A stretch of DNA of 64,000 nucleotides from Dactylorhiza incarnata (GCA_033032865.1 JAWHQI010000759.1:1-64000); one strand, 5' to 3'; positions 16,055 to 30,030 are shown, numbered from the stretch's first letter. The notes: generated from the sequence alone by a model not told the origin. A program made the numbers and translations.

Positions 16055-17060
16055 AAATTGTAAATAATAAATCGTAAATACTCAATCCTTAATCTTAAAT
16101 CCTAAATCTTAAATCCTTAAATCCTAAACCTTAAATCTTAAATACGCAATCCTAAATATGCAATCTTAAATCCGAAATTCGTATTTCTAAATCGAAAATC
16201 CAAAATCTACAATCCTAAATCCGCTATCCTAAATCATATATCCGCAATCCTAAATCCTAAATTCGCAATCCTAAATCTGCAATCCTAAATCCTAAATCTG
16301 CAATCCTAAATCCTAAATCTACAATTCTAAATCCTAAATATGCAATCCTAAATCTTAACTCATAAATTCGTAATCCTAAATCCTAAATCTGTAAATCCTA
16401 AATCGTAAATCGTAAATTCTCAATCCTTAATCTTAAATCCTAAATCTTAAATCCTAAATCCTAAATCCTAAATCCTAAATCTTAAATTCGCAATCCTAAA
16501 TATGCAATCTTAAATCCTAAATTCGTATTCCTAAATCCTAAATCCAAAATCTACAATCCTAAATCCGCTATCCTAAATCCTATATCCGCAATACTAAATC
16601 TGCAATCCTAAATCCTAAATCTATAATCCTAAATCCTAAATCTGCAATCCTAAATCCTAAATCTGCAATTCTAAATCCTAAATCCGCAATCCTAAATCTT
16701 AACTAATAAATTCGTAATCCTAAATCTGTAAATCGTAAATCGTAAATCCTCAATCCTTAATCTTAAATCCTAAATCTTAAATCCTAAATCCAATCCTAAA
16801 CCCTAAATCTTAAATCCGCAATCCTAAATCTGCAATCTTAAATCCTAAATTCGTATTCCTAAATTCGTATTCCTAAATCCTAAATCCTAAATCTACAATC
16901 CTAAATCCGCTATCCTAAATCCTATATTCCGCAATCCTAAATCCGCAATCCTAAATCTGCAATCCCAAATCCAAAATCTACAATTCTAAATCCTAAATCA
17001 GCAATCCTAAATCTTAACTCATAAATTCGTAATCCTAAATCCTAAATCTGTAATCCTAAA
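16055..17060. repeat. Local tandem triplication of a ~335-bp satellite block
   Basis: The same CTCAATCC-marked block is found at 16081, 16419 and 16749, giving steps of 338 and 330 bp. Between markers the order of words (the CCGCTATCC word, the ACAATTC word, the CTTAACTC/ATAAATTCG pair) is repeated. This shows that unequal exchange or replication slippage works on pieces of variable length in this array. Confidence 0.75.
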
Positions 17061-20000
17061 TGCTAAATCATAAATCTGCAATCCTAGATCCTAAATCCTA
17101 AATACGCAAGCCTAAATTCTAAATCCAAAATTCAAAATTCACAATCCTAGATCTACAATCTTAAATCCTAAATCCTAAATCCTAAATCCGCAATCCTAAA
17201 TCCTACATCCTAAATTCGCAATCCTAAATTCTAAATTCTAAATTCTAAATCCGCAATCCTAAATCCGCAATCCTAAATTGTAAATCCTAAATACGCAATC
17301 CTTAATCCTCATTCCTAAATCCGCAATTCTAAATCCGCAATCCTAAATCCTAAATCTACAATCCTAAATCCTAAATTCGCAATCTTAAATCCTAAATCTA
17401 CAATCATAAATTCACAATCCATTATCCTACATCCTAAATCCGCAATCCTAAATTCTAAATCCTAATTCCTAAATCAGCAATCCTAAATACTAAATCCTAA
17501 ATAATAAATCCCAATCCTAAATCCAAATCCCAAATCCTTAATTTGCAATCCTAAATCCATAATTCTAAATCCTAAATCTGCAATCATAACTCCTAAATCA
17601 TATATATATATATAATCGACAATCCGCAATCCTAAATCCGCAATCTGCATTCCTTAATCCGGAATCCAAAATCCGGAATCCGCAATCCTAAATCCTAAAT
17701 CTTATTTCTTAAATCCTAAATTCGCAATCCTAAATCCTAAATCCTAAATCCACAATCCTAAATTCTAAATTCTAAATCCTGAATCTGCAATCCTAAATCC
17801 TAAATCCTACATCCTAAATCCTAAATCCATAATCCTAAATCCTAAATCCTACATCCTAAATCCTAAATTCACAATCGTAAATCCTACATCCGCAATCGTA
17901 AATCAGTAATCTGCAATCCTAAATCCTAAATCCTAAATCCACATTCCTAAATCCTAAATCTGCTATCCTAAATCCTAAATACACATTCTTAAATCCTAAT
18001 TCCTAAATCCACAATCCTAAGTTCTAAATGCTAAATCCGCAATACTAAATGTTAAATTCTAAATCCACAATCCTAAATCTAAAATCCGCAATCCTATATC
18101 CTAAATTCGCAATCCTAAATCCTAAATCCTCAATCCTAAATCCTAAATCTACAATCCTAAATCCTAAATCCACAATCCATAGTCCTAATACCTAAATCCA
18201 CAATCCTAATCCCAAATCATATATCATAAATCCACAATCCTAAATCCTAAATCCACAATCCTAATTCCTAAATCCACAATCCTAAATCTTAAATCATATT
18301 TTTAAATCCCCTAAATCCTAAATCTGCAATCATAAATCTTAAATCCGCAATCCTAAATCCTAATCCTAAATCTTAAATCCACAATCCGCAATCCTTAATC
18401 CGAAATCCTTAATCCTAAATCAACAATCCTAAATACTTAATCTTAAATCCTAAATCCTTAATTCTAAATCAGAAATCCTAAATCCTAAATCCGCAATCCG
18501 CAATCCTAAATCTTAAGTTTTAAATCCTAAATCCAGCATCCTAAATCTGCAATTCTAAATTCTAAATCGCAAATTCGCAATCCTAAATCCGCAATCCTAA
18601 ATCATAAATCTGCAATCTTAAATTCTAAATTCGCATTCCTAAATCCTATATCCGCAGTCCTAAATCCTAAATCTGCAATCCTTAATCCTAAATCCTTTAT
18701 CCTAATCCTAAATCCTAAATCCATAATCCTTAAAACTTAAATCCGCAATCCAAATCCAAAATCCTATGTCCTAAATCCTAAATCCGCAATCTTTAATCCT
18801 CAATCCTAAATACGAAATCCGCAATCCTAAATCCGAAATTCGTAATCCTAAATCTGTAATCTGCAATCCTAAATCCTAACTCTGCAATTCTAAATCCAAA
18901 ATCCGCAATCATAAATACTAAATTCGCAATTCTAAGTCTTAAATCCTAAATTCGCAATCCAAAATCCCCTAAATCCCAAATCCTAAATCCGCAATCTTAT
19001 GTCCTAAATTCGCAATCCTAAATCAGCAATCTGCAATCCTAAATCCCCAATCCTAAATCCTAAATCCTAAATACGCAATCCTGAATTCGTAATCCGCAAT
19101 CCTAAATCCAAAATCCACAATCCTAAATTGTAATCTAAAATCCAAAATCCGCAATTCTTAATCCTAAATCGGCAATCCTAAATCGTAAATCGTAAATCCT
19201 CAATCCTTAATCTTAAATCCTAAATCTTAAATCCTATATCCTAAATCCTAAACCCTAAATCTTAAATCCGCAATCCTAAATCTACAATCTTAAATCCTAA
19301 ATTCGTAATCCTAAATCCTAAATCTGTAATTCTAAATCCTAAATCATAAATCTGCAATCCTATCCTAAATCCTAAATACGCAAGCCTAAATTCTAAATTC
19401 TAAATTCACAATCCAAGATCTACAATCTTAAATCCTAAATCCTAAATCTTAAATCCGCAATCCTAAATCCTACATCCTAAATTCGCAATCCTAAATTCTA
19501 AATCCGCAAGCCACAATTTTAAATCCTATATCCTATATCTTATATCCTAAATTCTAAATCCTAAATCCGCAATCCTAAATCCTAAATTCTAAATCGACCA
19601 TCCTAAATTCTAAATCCTAAATCCTGAATCCTGAATCCGCAATCCTAAATCTTAAATCCTAAATCCTACATCCTAAATCCTAAATCCACAATCCTAAATC
19701 CTAAATCCTTAATCCTAAATCCGCAATCCTAAATCCGCAATCCTAAATCAGTAATCTGCAATCCTAAATTCGCAATCCTAAATCCTAAATCCGCACTCCT
19801 AAATCCTAAATCCACAATCATAAATCAGAAATCTGCTATCCTAAATCCTAATTCCTAATTCCACAATCCTAAGTTCTAAATGCTAAATCTGTAATCCTAA
19901 ATGTTAAATCCTAAATCCGCAATCCTAAATCTAAAATCTGCAATCCTAAATCCTAAATTCGCAATCCTAAATCTTAAATCTGTAATCCTAAATCCGTAAT

Positions 20001-23000
20001 ACTAAATCCACAATCCACAGTCCTAATACCTAAATCCGCAATCCTAAATCCCAAATCCCAAATCATATATCATAAATCCGCAATCCTAAATACTAAATCC
20101 ACAATCCTAATTCCTAAATCCGCAATCCTAAATCTTAAATCGTAAATCATATTCCTAAATCCCCTAAATCCTAAATCTGCAATCATTAATCTTAAATTCG
20201 CAATCCTAAATCTTAAATCAGCAATCCTAAATCCTAAATCCTTAACCCTAAATCAACAATCCTAAATCTTTAATCCTAAATCCTAAATCCTTAATTCTAA
20301 ATCAGAAATCAGAAATCCGCAATCTTAAAACCTCAATCCTAAATTCTAAATACGCAATCCTAAATCCGCAATATTAAATCTGCAATCCTAAATCCCCAAT
20401 CTTAAATTCTAACTCCTAAACCCACAATCTTAAATCCTAAATTCGCAATCTTAAATTCTAAATACACAATTCTAAATCCTAAATCCTAAATGTGCAATCC
20501 TAAATCCTAAATCCAAATTCCAAAATCCGCAATCTTAAAACCTAAATCCACAATCCTAAATCCTAAACCCTAAATCTTTAAATCCTAAATCCTAAATGCA
20601 CAATCCTAAATCCTAAATCAAAATTCCAAAATCCGCAATCCGCAATCTTAAAACCTAAATCCTAAATCCTTAATTCGAAATCAGAAATCCTAAATCCTAA
20701 ATTCGCAATCAGGAATTCTAAATCCTAAATTCGTAATCCTAAATCCTAAATTCGCAATCATAAATCTTAAATCTGCAATCCTAAATCCTAAATATGCAAT
20801 CCTAAATTCGCAATCCTAAATCCGCAATCTGCAATTATAAATCCAGAATCCCCAATCCTAAATCCTAAACACACAATCCTAAATCCTAACTCCTAAACCC
20901 ACAATCCTAAATTCACAATCCTAAATCTGCAATTCTTAATTCTAAATCCTAAATCCGCAATCCTAAATTCGCAATCCTAAATTCGCAATCCTAAATCCTA
21001 AATCCTAAATCGTAAATCCGCAATCCTAAATCCTAAATCTGCAATCCTAAATCCGCAATTCGCAATCCTATATCCGCAATCCAAAATTCAAAATTCGCAA
21101 TCCACAATCCTAAATAAGCAATCCTATATCCTAAATCCTAAATCCTAAATCTACAATCCTAAATCTGCAATCCTATATCTTAAATCCGCAATCCTAAATC
21201 ATATATCCGTAATCCGCAATCCTAAATCCTAAATCCGCAATCCGCAATCCGCAATCCTAAATCCTAAATCCACAATCCTAATTCCTAAATTCGCAATCCT
21301 AAATCCTAAATCCTAAATCTACAATCATAAATCCTAAATCTGCAATTCTAAATCCTAAATCTGCAATCTTAAATCCTTAATCCGCAATCCAAAAACAAAA
21401 TCCTAAATCCTAAATCCACAATCTTAAATCCTAACTCCATAATTCTAAATCCTAAATACGCAATCCAATATCCAAAATCCAAAATCCGCAATCCTCAATC
21501 GTAAATCCTAAATCCGCAATCCAAAATCCTAAATTCGCAATCCTAAATACGAAATCCACAATCTTAAATCCGAAATTCGTAATCCTAAATCTGCAATCTG
21601 CAATCGTAAATCCTAAATTTGCAATTCTAAATCCTAAATTCTAAATCCACAATCCTAAATCCGCAATCATAAATACTAAATTCGCAATCCTAAGTCTTAA
21701 ATCCTAAATTCGCAATCCAAAATCCCTTAAATCCTAAATCCTAAATCCTAAATCTTCAATCTTAAGTCCTAAATCCGCAATCCTAAATCAGCTATCAGCA
21801 ATCCTAAATCCACAATCCTAAATCCTCATTCCTAAATCCTAAATTCTAAATCCTAAATCCCCTATCCTAAATCCTAAATCCTAAATCCGCAATCCTAAAT
21901 TCGTAATCCGCAATCCTAAATCCCAAATCGGAAATCCTAAATTCTAATCTAAAATCCAAAATCCGCAATCCTTAATCCTAAATCTGCAATCCAAAATCCA
22001 AAATCTTAAATCTGCAATTCTAAATCATAAATCGTAAATCCTCAATCCTTAATCTTAAATCCCAAATCTTAAATCCTAAATCCTAAACCCTAAATCTTAA
22101 ATCCGCAATCTTAAATCCTAAATTTGTAATCCTAAATCCTAAATCCAAAATCTACAATCCTAAATCCGCTATCCTAAATCCTAAATCCGCAATCTTAAAT
22201 TCACAATCCTAAATCTGCAATCCTAAATCATAAATCTACAATTCTAAATCCTAAATCCGCAATCCTAAATCTTAACTCATTAATTCGTAATCCTAAATCC
22301 TAAATCTGTAATCCTAAATGCTAAATCATAAATCTGCAATCCTAGATCCTAAATCTTAAATACGCAAGCCTAAATTCTAAATCCAAAATTCAAAATTCAC
22401 AATCCTAGATCTACAATCTACAATCCTAAATCTTAAATCCTAAATTCGCAATCCTAAATCCCCAATCCTAAATCCTACATCCTAAATTCGCAATCCTAAA
22501 TTCTAAATCCTAAATCCTAAATCCGGAATCCTAAATCCTAAATCCAAAATCCGCAATCCTAAATTGTAAATCCTAAATACGCAATCCTTAATCCGCATTC
22601 CTAAATCTGTAATCCGCAATCCTAAATCCTAAATCTGCAATCCTAAATCCTAAATTCGCAATCTTAAATCCTAAATCTACAATCATAAATTCACAATCCA
22701 CTATCCTAAATCCTAAATCCGCAATCCTAAATTCTAAATCCAAATTCCTAAATCCGCAATCCTAAATACTAAATCCTAAATAATAAATCCCAATCCTAAA
22801 TCCAAATCCTAAATCCAAATCCTAAATCGCAATCCTAAATCCTAAATCCTAAATACGCAATCATAAATCCTAAATCTCCAATCCTAAATCCACAATCCAC
22901 TGTCCTAATACCTAAATCCGCAATCCTAAATCCCAAATCATATATCATAAATCCACAATCCTAAATCCACAATCCTAATTCCTAAATCCGCAATCCTAAA

Positions 23001-26000
23001 TCTTAAATCCTAAATCATATTCTTAAATCCCCTAAATCATAAATCTGCAATCATAAATCTTAAATCCGCAATCCTAAATCCTAAATCCGCAATCCGCAAT
23101 CCTAAATCTGAATCTTTAATCCTAAATACTTAATCCTAAATCCTTAATTCTAAATTAGAAATCCTAAATCCGCAATCCAAAATCCAAAATCCGCAATCCT
23201 AAATCCGCAATCCTAAATCTTAAGTTTTAAATCCTAAATACAACATCCTAAATCTGCAATTCTAAATTCTAAATCCGCAATCCTAAATCCTAAATCTGCA
23301 ATCCGCAATCCTAAATCATAAATCTGCAATCTTAAATTCTAAATTCGTATTCCTAATTCCTATATCCGCAGTCCTAAATCTTAAATCCGCAATTCTTAAT
23401 CCTAAATCCTAAATCCTATATTCGCAATCCTAAATCCTAAATCCATAATCCATAATCCTTAAACTTAAATCCACAATCCAAAATCCAAAATCCTTAGTCC
23501 TAAATCCTAAATCCTAAATCCGCATTCTTAAATGCGCAATCCTAAATCCTAAATCCGCAATCCTAAATCATAAATCCTAAATACGAAATCCGCAATCCTA
23601 AATCCGAAATTCATAATCCTAAATCCTTAATCTGCAATCCTAAATCTTAAATCTGATATTCTAAATCCTAAATCCTAGATCCACAATCCTAAATCCGGAA
23701 TCATAAATACTAAATTCGCAATCCTAAGTCTTATATCCTAAATTCGCAATCCAAAATCCCCTAAATCCCAAATCCTAAATCCTAAATCCGCAATCTTAAG
23801 TCCTAAATCCGCAATCCTAAATCAGCACTCTGCAATCCTAAATCCCCAATCCTAAATCCTAAATACGCAATCCGCAATCCTAAATTCGTAATCCGCAATT
23901 GTAAATCCAAAATCCGCAATTCTAAATTCTAATCTAAAACCCAAAATCCGCAATTCTTAATCTTAAATCTGCAATCCAAAATTCTAAATCTTAAATCTGC
24001 AATCCAAAATCGTAAATCATAAATCGTAAATCGTAATTCCTAAATCCTCAATCCTTAATCTTAAATCCTAAATTTTAAATCCTAAATCTTAAATCTTAAA
24101 CCCTAAATCTTAAATTCGCAATTCTAAATATGCAATCTTAAATCCTAAATTCGTAATCCTAAATCATAAATCTACAATCCTAAATCCGTTATCCTAAATC
24201 CTATATCCGCAATCCTAAATCCTAAATCCACAATCCTAAATCTGCAATCCTAAATCCTAAATCTACAATTCTAAATCCTAAATCCGCAATCCTAAATCTT
24301 AACTCATAAATTCGTAATCCTAAATCCTAAATCTGTAATCCTAAATCCTAAATCATAAATCTGCAATCCTAGATCCTAAATCCCAAATCCTAAATACGCA
24401 AGCCTAAATTCTAAATCCAAAATTCAAAATTCACGATCCTAGATCTACAATCTTAAATCCTAAATCTTAAATCCTAAATCCGCAATCCTACATCCTAAAT
24501 TCGCAATCCTAAATTCTAAATCCGCAATCCTAAATTGTAAATCCTAAATACGCAATCCCTAATCCGCATTCCTAAATCCGCAATCCTAAATCCGCAATCC
24601 TAAATCCGCAATCCTAAATCCGCAATCCTAAATCCTAAATTCTAAATTCGCAATCTTAAATCCTAAATCCACAATCCACAATCATAAATCCTAAATTCTA
24701 AATCCTTATTCCTAAATCCGCAATCCTAAATACTAAATCCTAAATAATAAATCCCAATCCTAAATCCAAATCCTAAATCCTTAATTTGCAATCCTAAATC
24801 CAAAATTCTAAATCCTAAATCTGCAATCCTAAATCCTAAATCCTATATATATAATCCACAATCCGCAATCCGCAATCCTAAATCCGTAATCTGCATTCCT
24901 AAATCCAGAATCAGGAATCCGCAATCCTAAATCTTAAATCTTAAATCCTAAATTCTAAATCCTAAATCCGCATTCCTAAATCTGAAATCCTAAATCGACA
25001 ATCCTAAATTTTAAATTCTAAATCCCGAATCCTGAATCCGCAATCCGCAATCCGCAATCCTAAATCCTACATCTTAAATCCTAAATTCATAATCCTAAAT
25101 CCGCAATCCTAAATCAGTAATTTGCAATCCTAAATCCGCAATCCAAAATCCTAAATCTGCTTATCCTAAATTCTAAATCCTAATTCATAAATCCATAATC
25201 CTAAGTTCTAAATGCTAAATCCGTAATCCTAAATGCTAAATCCTAAATCCGCAATCCTAAATCCTAAATCCACAATCCTAAATCCTAAATTAGCAATCCT
25301 AAATCTTAAATCATAAATCCTAAATCCGCAATCCTAAATCCTAAATCTGCAATCCTAAATCCGCAATCCTAAATCCATAATTCGCAGTCCTAATACCTAA
25401 TTCCGCAATCCTAAATCCCAAATCCCAAATCATATATCATAAATCCACAATCCTAAATACTAAATCCACAATCCTAATTCCTAAATCTGCAATCCTAAAT
25501 CTTAAATTCTAAATCATATTCCTAGATTCGCAATCTTAAATCCTAAATCCACAATTCTAAATCCTAAATCCTAAATGCGCAATCCTAAATCCTAAATCCT
25601 AAATCCAAATTCCAAAATCCGCAATCTTAAAACCTAAATCCAAAATCCTAAATCAGAAATCAGAAATCCTAAATCCTAAATTCGCAATCATGAATTCTAA
25701 ATCCTAAATTCGTAATTCTAAATCCTAAATCTGCAATCCTAAATTCTAAATCTGTCTTCCTAAATCTTATATCCTAAATCCGCAATCCTAAATCCTAAAT
25801 CCGCAATCCTAAATCCGCAATCATAAATCTTAAATCTGCAATCCTAAATCTGCAATCCTAAATTGTAGATACTAAATTCGCAATCCTTTATCCTAAATCT
25901 GCAATCCTAAATCCTAAATCTGCAATCCTAAATCTTAAATTCACAATCCAAAATCCCCTAAATCCTAAATTTGTAATCCTAAATCCTAATTCCTAAATCA

Positions 26001-26883
26001 GCAATCCTAAATCCGCAATCCTAAATCCGCAATCCTAAATCCGCAATCTGCAATCCTAAGTCCACAATCCTAAATCCTAAATACGCAATCCTAAATCCTA
26101 ACTCCAAAACCCACAATCCTAAATCTTAAATTCGCAATCCTAAATCCGCAATTCTAAATTCTAAATTCTAAATCCTAAATTCGCAATCCTAAATCCTAAA
26201 TCCAAAACCCGCAATCTAAAGTTCTAAATCTTAAATCCACAATCCTAAATCCGTAATCCTAAATCCTAAATCCTAAATCCGGCATCAGAAATCCTAAATC
26301 CGCAATCCTAAATCCTAAATCTGCAATCCTAAATCTGCAATCCTGAATTCTAAATTTTTAATCCTAAATCCGTATTCCTAAATTCTACATCCTAAATCCT
26401 TAATCCACAATCCTAAATCCGCAAACATAAATCCTAAATCTCATAAATCCTAAATCTGCAATCCTAAATTATAAATCAGCAATCATAAATCTTAATTCTT
26501 AAATCCGCAATCCTAAATCTTTATTCCACAATCCTAAATCCTAAATCTACAATCCTAAACCCTTAATCCAAAATCAGCAATCCTAAATCCTGAAGTCGCA
26601 ATCAGCCATCTTAAATCCTAAATCCGCAATCCTAAATTCTAAATCTGCAATCCTAAATCAACAATCCTAAGCCCTAAATCTGTAATCCTAAATCATAAAT
26701 CATAAATCCGCAATCCTAAATTTGCAATCCGCAATCCTAAATCTGCAATCCGTAATCTTAAATCATAAATCTGCAATCTTAAATCATAATCCTAAATCTG
26801 CAATCCTAAATTCGCAATACGTAATCCTAAATCTGTAATAAGCAATCCTAAATCCTAAATCATTCGCAATCCTAAATCGTAAA

Positions 26884-26888
26884 TCCTA
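26884..26888. repeat. Target-site duplication, left copy (tccta)
   Basis: Five bases, tccta, directly precede the TG end of the 3.87-kb insertion and are repeated directly after its CA end at 30757-30761. The satellite phase is restored when the insertion and one copy are removed. Five bases is the usual duplication size for plant LTR retrotransposons. Confidence 0.93.
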
Positions 26889-27621
26889 TGTAATACCCCC
26901 CTCCCGGAACACACAACACGGTCGAGGGGAGTCTTATGCCCAGGACAGCCGCCTTGCGGAAGCGCCAGCTCACGGGTTAGCCACCTCCACAAGACGCCTA
27001 TCCCGCCGGCTAAACCAACTCAACAGCGCCAACCCATCAATAAACAAAAACAAGAAGCCACATAAAGCTATAGATAATTCGCATAAGTAAGAGTCCATAT
27101 TTACACAAAAAGGTAGCTCTATGAGCTCCTGCAAAAGTACATTAGAGTATCACAAAAGATGCCCAAAGGGCTACAACTCAAAATTACTACTCACGTCTGT
27201 CACTGCCGGTACTGTAGGTATCGCTGTCTCCGGCCCTGACGTCCTGACCTGACTGTCCTCCTGCGCCGTGCGTTGCGGCTCCAAGGCGCACCCCTAAAAA
27301 GAGGGACGTAGCAACCGTTAGTCATAAAGACTAAGTGGCTTCACATCCGCTCCCCCGGCGACTCCAAGGCACCGGGCGGTAGAATTGAAAGAAAGCTGCA
27401 ATATTAGCAATAGTATACAAAACAGTTGACAGGAAGGGTTGTTCATATGTGTCGGTTGTATAAGTACCCAAGTACTTGCAATGGCACTATCAAAGCTGTT
27501 CGTAAGTATATATAAGTAGCAGCAGTTATAAATGCAAGTACTGGAAACAGAAAGCATAAGCAGAGTATCAAAATCGTACTAGTAACAGGACATAGATAAA
27601 GTATCACAGAGCTGAATTGAA

Positions 27622-27721
27622 CTTAACTTATAAGGATGCTCATACAAGCTTATAAGTTAAGGGTCTGCATATAAAGGCAACTCATCATATAAAGATGCCC
27701 ATACAAGTTTATATGATGAGT
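27622..27721. repeat. Two tandem hairpins with the same loop and different stems
   Basis: Hairpin 1 pairs 27622-27634 (CTTAACTTATAAG) with 27649-27661. Hairpin 2 pairs 27680-27693 (ACTCATCATATAAA) with 27708-27721. Both arms are perfectly complementary over 13 and 14 bp. The two 14-nt loops, GATGCTCATACAAG (27635-27648) and GATGCCCATACAAG (27694-27707), differ at one base although the stems are unrelated. Function is unknown; an RNA structural element or a trace of template switching are both possible. Confidence 0.85.
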
Positions 27722-27736
27722 ATCCATTGCTGTGCA

Positions 27737-27806
27737 ATGCAATGATTATGATATGAATGCAGTGCAATGATTATGACATGAATGCGGTGCAATGATTATG
27801 ATATGA
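27737..27806. repeat. 25-bp tandem repeat inside the solo LTR
   Basis: Nearly three copies of a 25-bp unit beginning GTGCAATGATTATGA follow each other, at 27737, 27762 and 27787, with one or two substitutions between copies. Confidence 0.85.
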
Positions 27807-28116
27807 TGACTTCTCCAAGCGCATTTGCTATGTCGACACAGACCTTTAGTTCCCACTTTTTGAGGGTAGCTAACCACTCAGGCGCCCCCCGTCGTGGCCA
27901 GACGGTGGAAGTGGCACGGGCTTCGCCACTACTAGGAGGGTATGAACACTACCGGTCCTAGGCCTATGTACGCCTCGACGCTCTTGCTCATAGCGGAGAC
28001 CCTGCGTACTACCCGCACTCATGCAGGGTTTTCAAGACGCGGAGGGGATCTATTGGGTAGATGGACACCAAGACATTCCAACCCAACCGGTCTGAGTCTA
28101 ACTGCCGGCTCCTGTC

Positions 28117-28490
28117 GGTGTCACGACTAGCGAGCCCGTAGACCCGCCACAACTCATCCTCCCACGAGGATCTATACCACCATGCGCAATTATGTTTACC
28201 TACGTAGTTTGAACACACCAAGCGTGCTATTGAGCACCAAGGACTCGCTCCACGAGCCTTACCACCTTCCGCCTCGCGCGGCAATAATCGATGATAATTC
28301 GCATCCAAGTCCCCCAACAACTGGGTCCTTTCCTTTTTACCACCGGCTATAACTATAACTTGTGACCCGCACTAAGTTAACTGTGTCGCCCATTCCGAGT
28401 TGATTACTCGTGTGCAGTGGTGTGACGATCGGCGAGCCCGTAGACCCGCCACCAACTATCCTCTACCGAGGATCACTACACCACCATGTG
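28117..28490. repeat. Pair of ~71-bp direct repeats inside the solo LTR
   Basis: The segment at 28117-28187 recurs at 28419-28490, 302 bp away. Both contain GCGAGCCCGTAGACCCGCCA followed by a CGAGGATC element and ACCACCATG. Divergence is visible, so this is an old internal duplication of the LTR. Confidence 0.8.
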
Positions 28491-28520
28491 TGAAAACCTG
28501 CACATTCATACTGCCACGTC

Positions 28521-28655
28521 CTGCCCGTAGGCCCATTCACAACCGGTGCTCACAAGCACTCATCATATTTACTCGTTCTGCCCGTAGGCTCATTCACAAC
28601 TTGTGCTCTCTAGCACCCATCATATTAATGCGTTCTGCCCGTAGGCTTCGTTCGC
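28521..28655. repeat. 57-bp tandem repeat inside the solo LTR
   Basis: CTGCCCGTAGGC occurs at 28521, 28578 and 28635, exactly 57 bp apart. The first two units are full and similar throughout (ATTCACAAC...GTGCTC...AGCAC..CATCATATT); the third is cut short. Confidence 0.85.
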
Positions 28656-29250
28656 CACAAGTTCAACCTAGTTGAACTATTCACATTCTTGAGAGTTTGC
28701 TACCAATATGTATCATCCCGTTGTTTATCTAGCGAGGCGATCATTCATAGAAGCACGTCTTCCAAACATGTGCCAAGAGTCCCCTAATATAACGTTCGTG
28801 ATTTCCAAGCATATCTCACATGTCATCAACATTCACTTCTCGTACTCAATTTACAGCTCACTCTATCACGATGAGATCCTTATCGCATTTGAGAGGTTGT
28901 CACCAAACCACACTCTTCGCTGGATGATCGATCGATGTGCGCATTATTATAAACATGTCGTCAAAGTCTTTATTCGATTATTCATCACAATGCCTCATTC
29001 CATACATCATGCCATTTGCCCATGCTCCGCCCAATTGACACGTAAATCTGGGCACTCATTTCCTCATTAAATTGGAGATTATAGATTTCTCTCCAAACAA
29101 TAGCCACGTCGGCATTCCTAATTATTATTCCCAGAGCGAAGCGAGAACGAACTACGGTTGGCGAAATCACAACAAGTACCCTCCCACAACTCATGAAATT
29201 CAACAAGGGTCAGCACAATATCATCAATTCGATTTCTACCACTATATAAT

Positions 29251-29410
29251 TGAAATCCCAAAACAGGAAACTTATTTCTCAAGCAGCTAACAGAACACAC
29301 ATATATATATAATGAAATCCCATATACAGGGAACTTCTTCCTCAAGCAGCCAAATGACATATATATATATATATATATATATAAATGAAATCCCAATTGC
29401 AGGGAACTAT
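29251..29410. repeat. 62-73 bp tandem units each ending in an AT microsatellite
   Basis: TGAAATCC occurs at 29251, 29313 and 29386, each followed by a GGAAACT/GGGAACT element. The first two units continue through CTCAAGCAGC to an (AT)n run. The (AT)n run at about 29301-29312 is short and that at about 29358-29384 is long, which explains the change in period from 62 to 73 bp. Confidence 0.8.
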
Positions 29411-29565
29411 TCATTATCATCCCAATAGCAATTTAGGGCAATGCCTTCTCTCCTCCCATGCACCCTCACGAGGCCACCACGTCTCACGAAATCAACGTCC
29501 CACGTTCATATTGAAGCGGGGAGTTGAATGAGGGTATTTTCGCGGCGATCGACGCCCTACAGCGA

Positions 29566-29575
29566 AAAACCCTAA
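29566..29575 (+). promoter_or_regulatory. Telo-box-like AAACCCTAA inside the solo LTR
   Basis: AAAACCCTAA at this position contains a perfect telo-box, an element known in plant promoters and bound by telomere-repeat-binding Myb proteins. A single copy can arise by chance; a regulatory role is not shown. Confidence 0.4.
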
Positions 29576-30030
29576 CGCGGCCTCAACCTACGGAACTTCA
29601 TTTCGCTCCCAAATCGTCTCAATTGAGTTCGATGTCTCGCCTAGGGGGTCTAAGATACTAGCACCAAGGGAGAGGGGTCGGAAGTCACCTGATTTTTAGG
29701 CATGGACAGAGCTCATCTTCATGGCAGCCGGGATGGTGGTCGGCCAAGCTCCAAAAGCCTCCAAGCTTTGCTCCTCCAAAGTTTTTCCCCCATCCAATTC
29801 CTGAAGGGAGAGGAAGAAGATGAAGAAGAAGAAGAAGAAGCAGAAGATGAAGAAGATGAAGAATCGGAGAAGTGAGCAGCCCTTGGGTTAAGAGAGAAGA
29901 TTGCAAGCTTTGGAACTCCAAATATAGGTGTCGGCTTCTTATTGGACAAGGTATCCACTTCTGGTCTAAAATAATCATAAAAATTAAGCATTTAAGCTTT
30001 ATTGGGCGACGGGAAGAAAGAACCCAGAAT

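Larger units (their letters stand above)
1..26883. repeat. Degenerate telomere-like 7-bp satellite, block 1
   Basis: The whole interval is an uninterrupted run of 7-bp words. On the + strand the two dominant words are CCTAAAT and CCGCAAT, with frequent variants such as CCATAAT, CTTAAAT, CTGCAAT, CCACAAT and CCAAAAT. CCTAAAT is a rotation of TCCTAAA, one substitution from the plant telomere unit CCCTAAA, so the array looks like a diverged interstitial telomere-type satellite; that origin is inferred. The C-rich strand is always on +, and I saw no inverted segment. The second word carries a CpG, so it is a potential methylation site. Words are not in simple alternation but form longer blocks that recur. 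No gene is supported anywhere in this interval; the few open frames are repeat-encoded. Confidence 0.97.

Noticed and set aside
1..26880. True chromosome end (telomere)
   Set aside because: Exact CCCTAAA words are rare, the array is strongly diverged and holds insertions, and it continues to both window edges. Better described as an interstitial telomere-like satellite.
1..26880. CRISPR-like array of repeats and spacers
   Set aside because: The period is 7 bp with no unique spacers, and the context is a plant nuclear genome.
27942..29070. Open frames of 60-120 codons inside the solo LTR
   Set aside because: No recognisable domain, overlapping on both strands, and crossing internal tandem repeats; consistent with chance frames in noncoding LTR DNA.
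29685..29991. Minus-strand frames rich in Ser/Leu over a GAAGAAGAA stretch
   Set aside because: Produced by a simple GAA/GAT-rich run; two overlapping frames give low-complexity peptides only.
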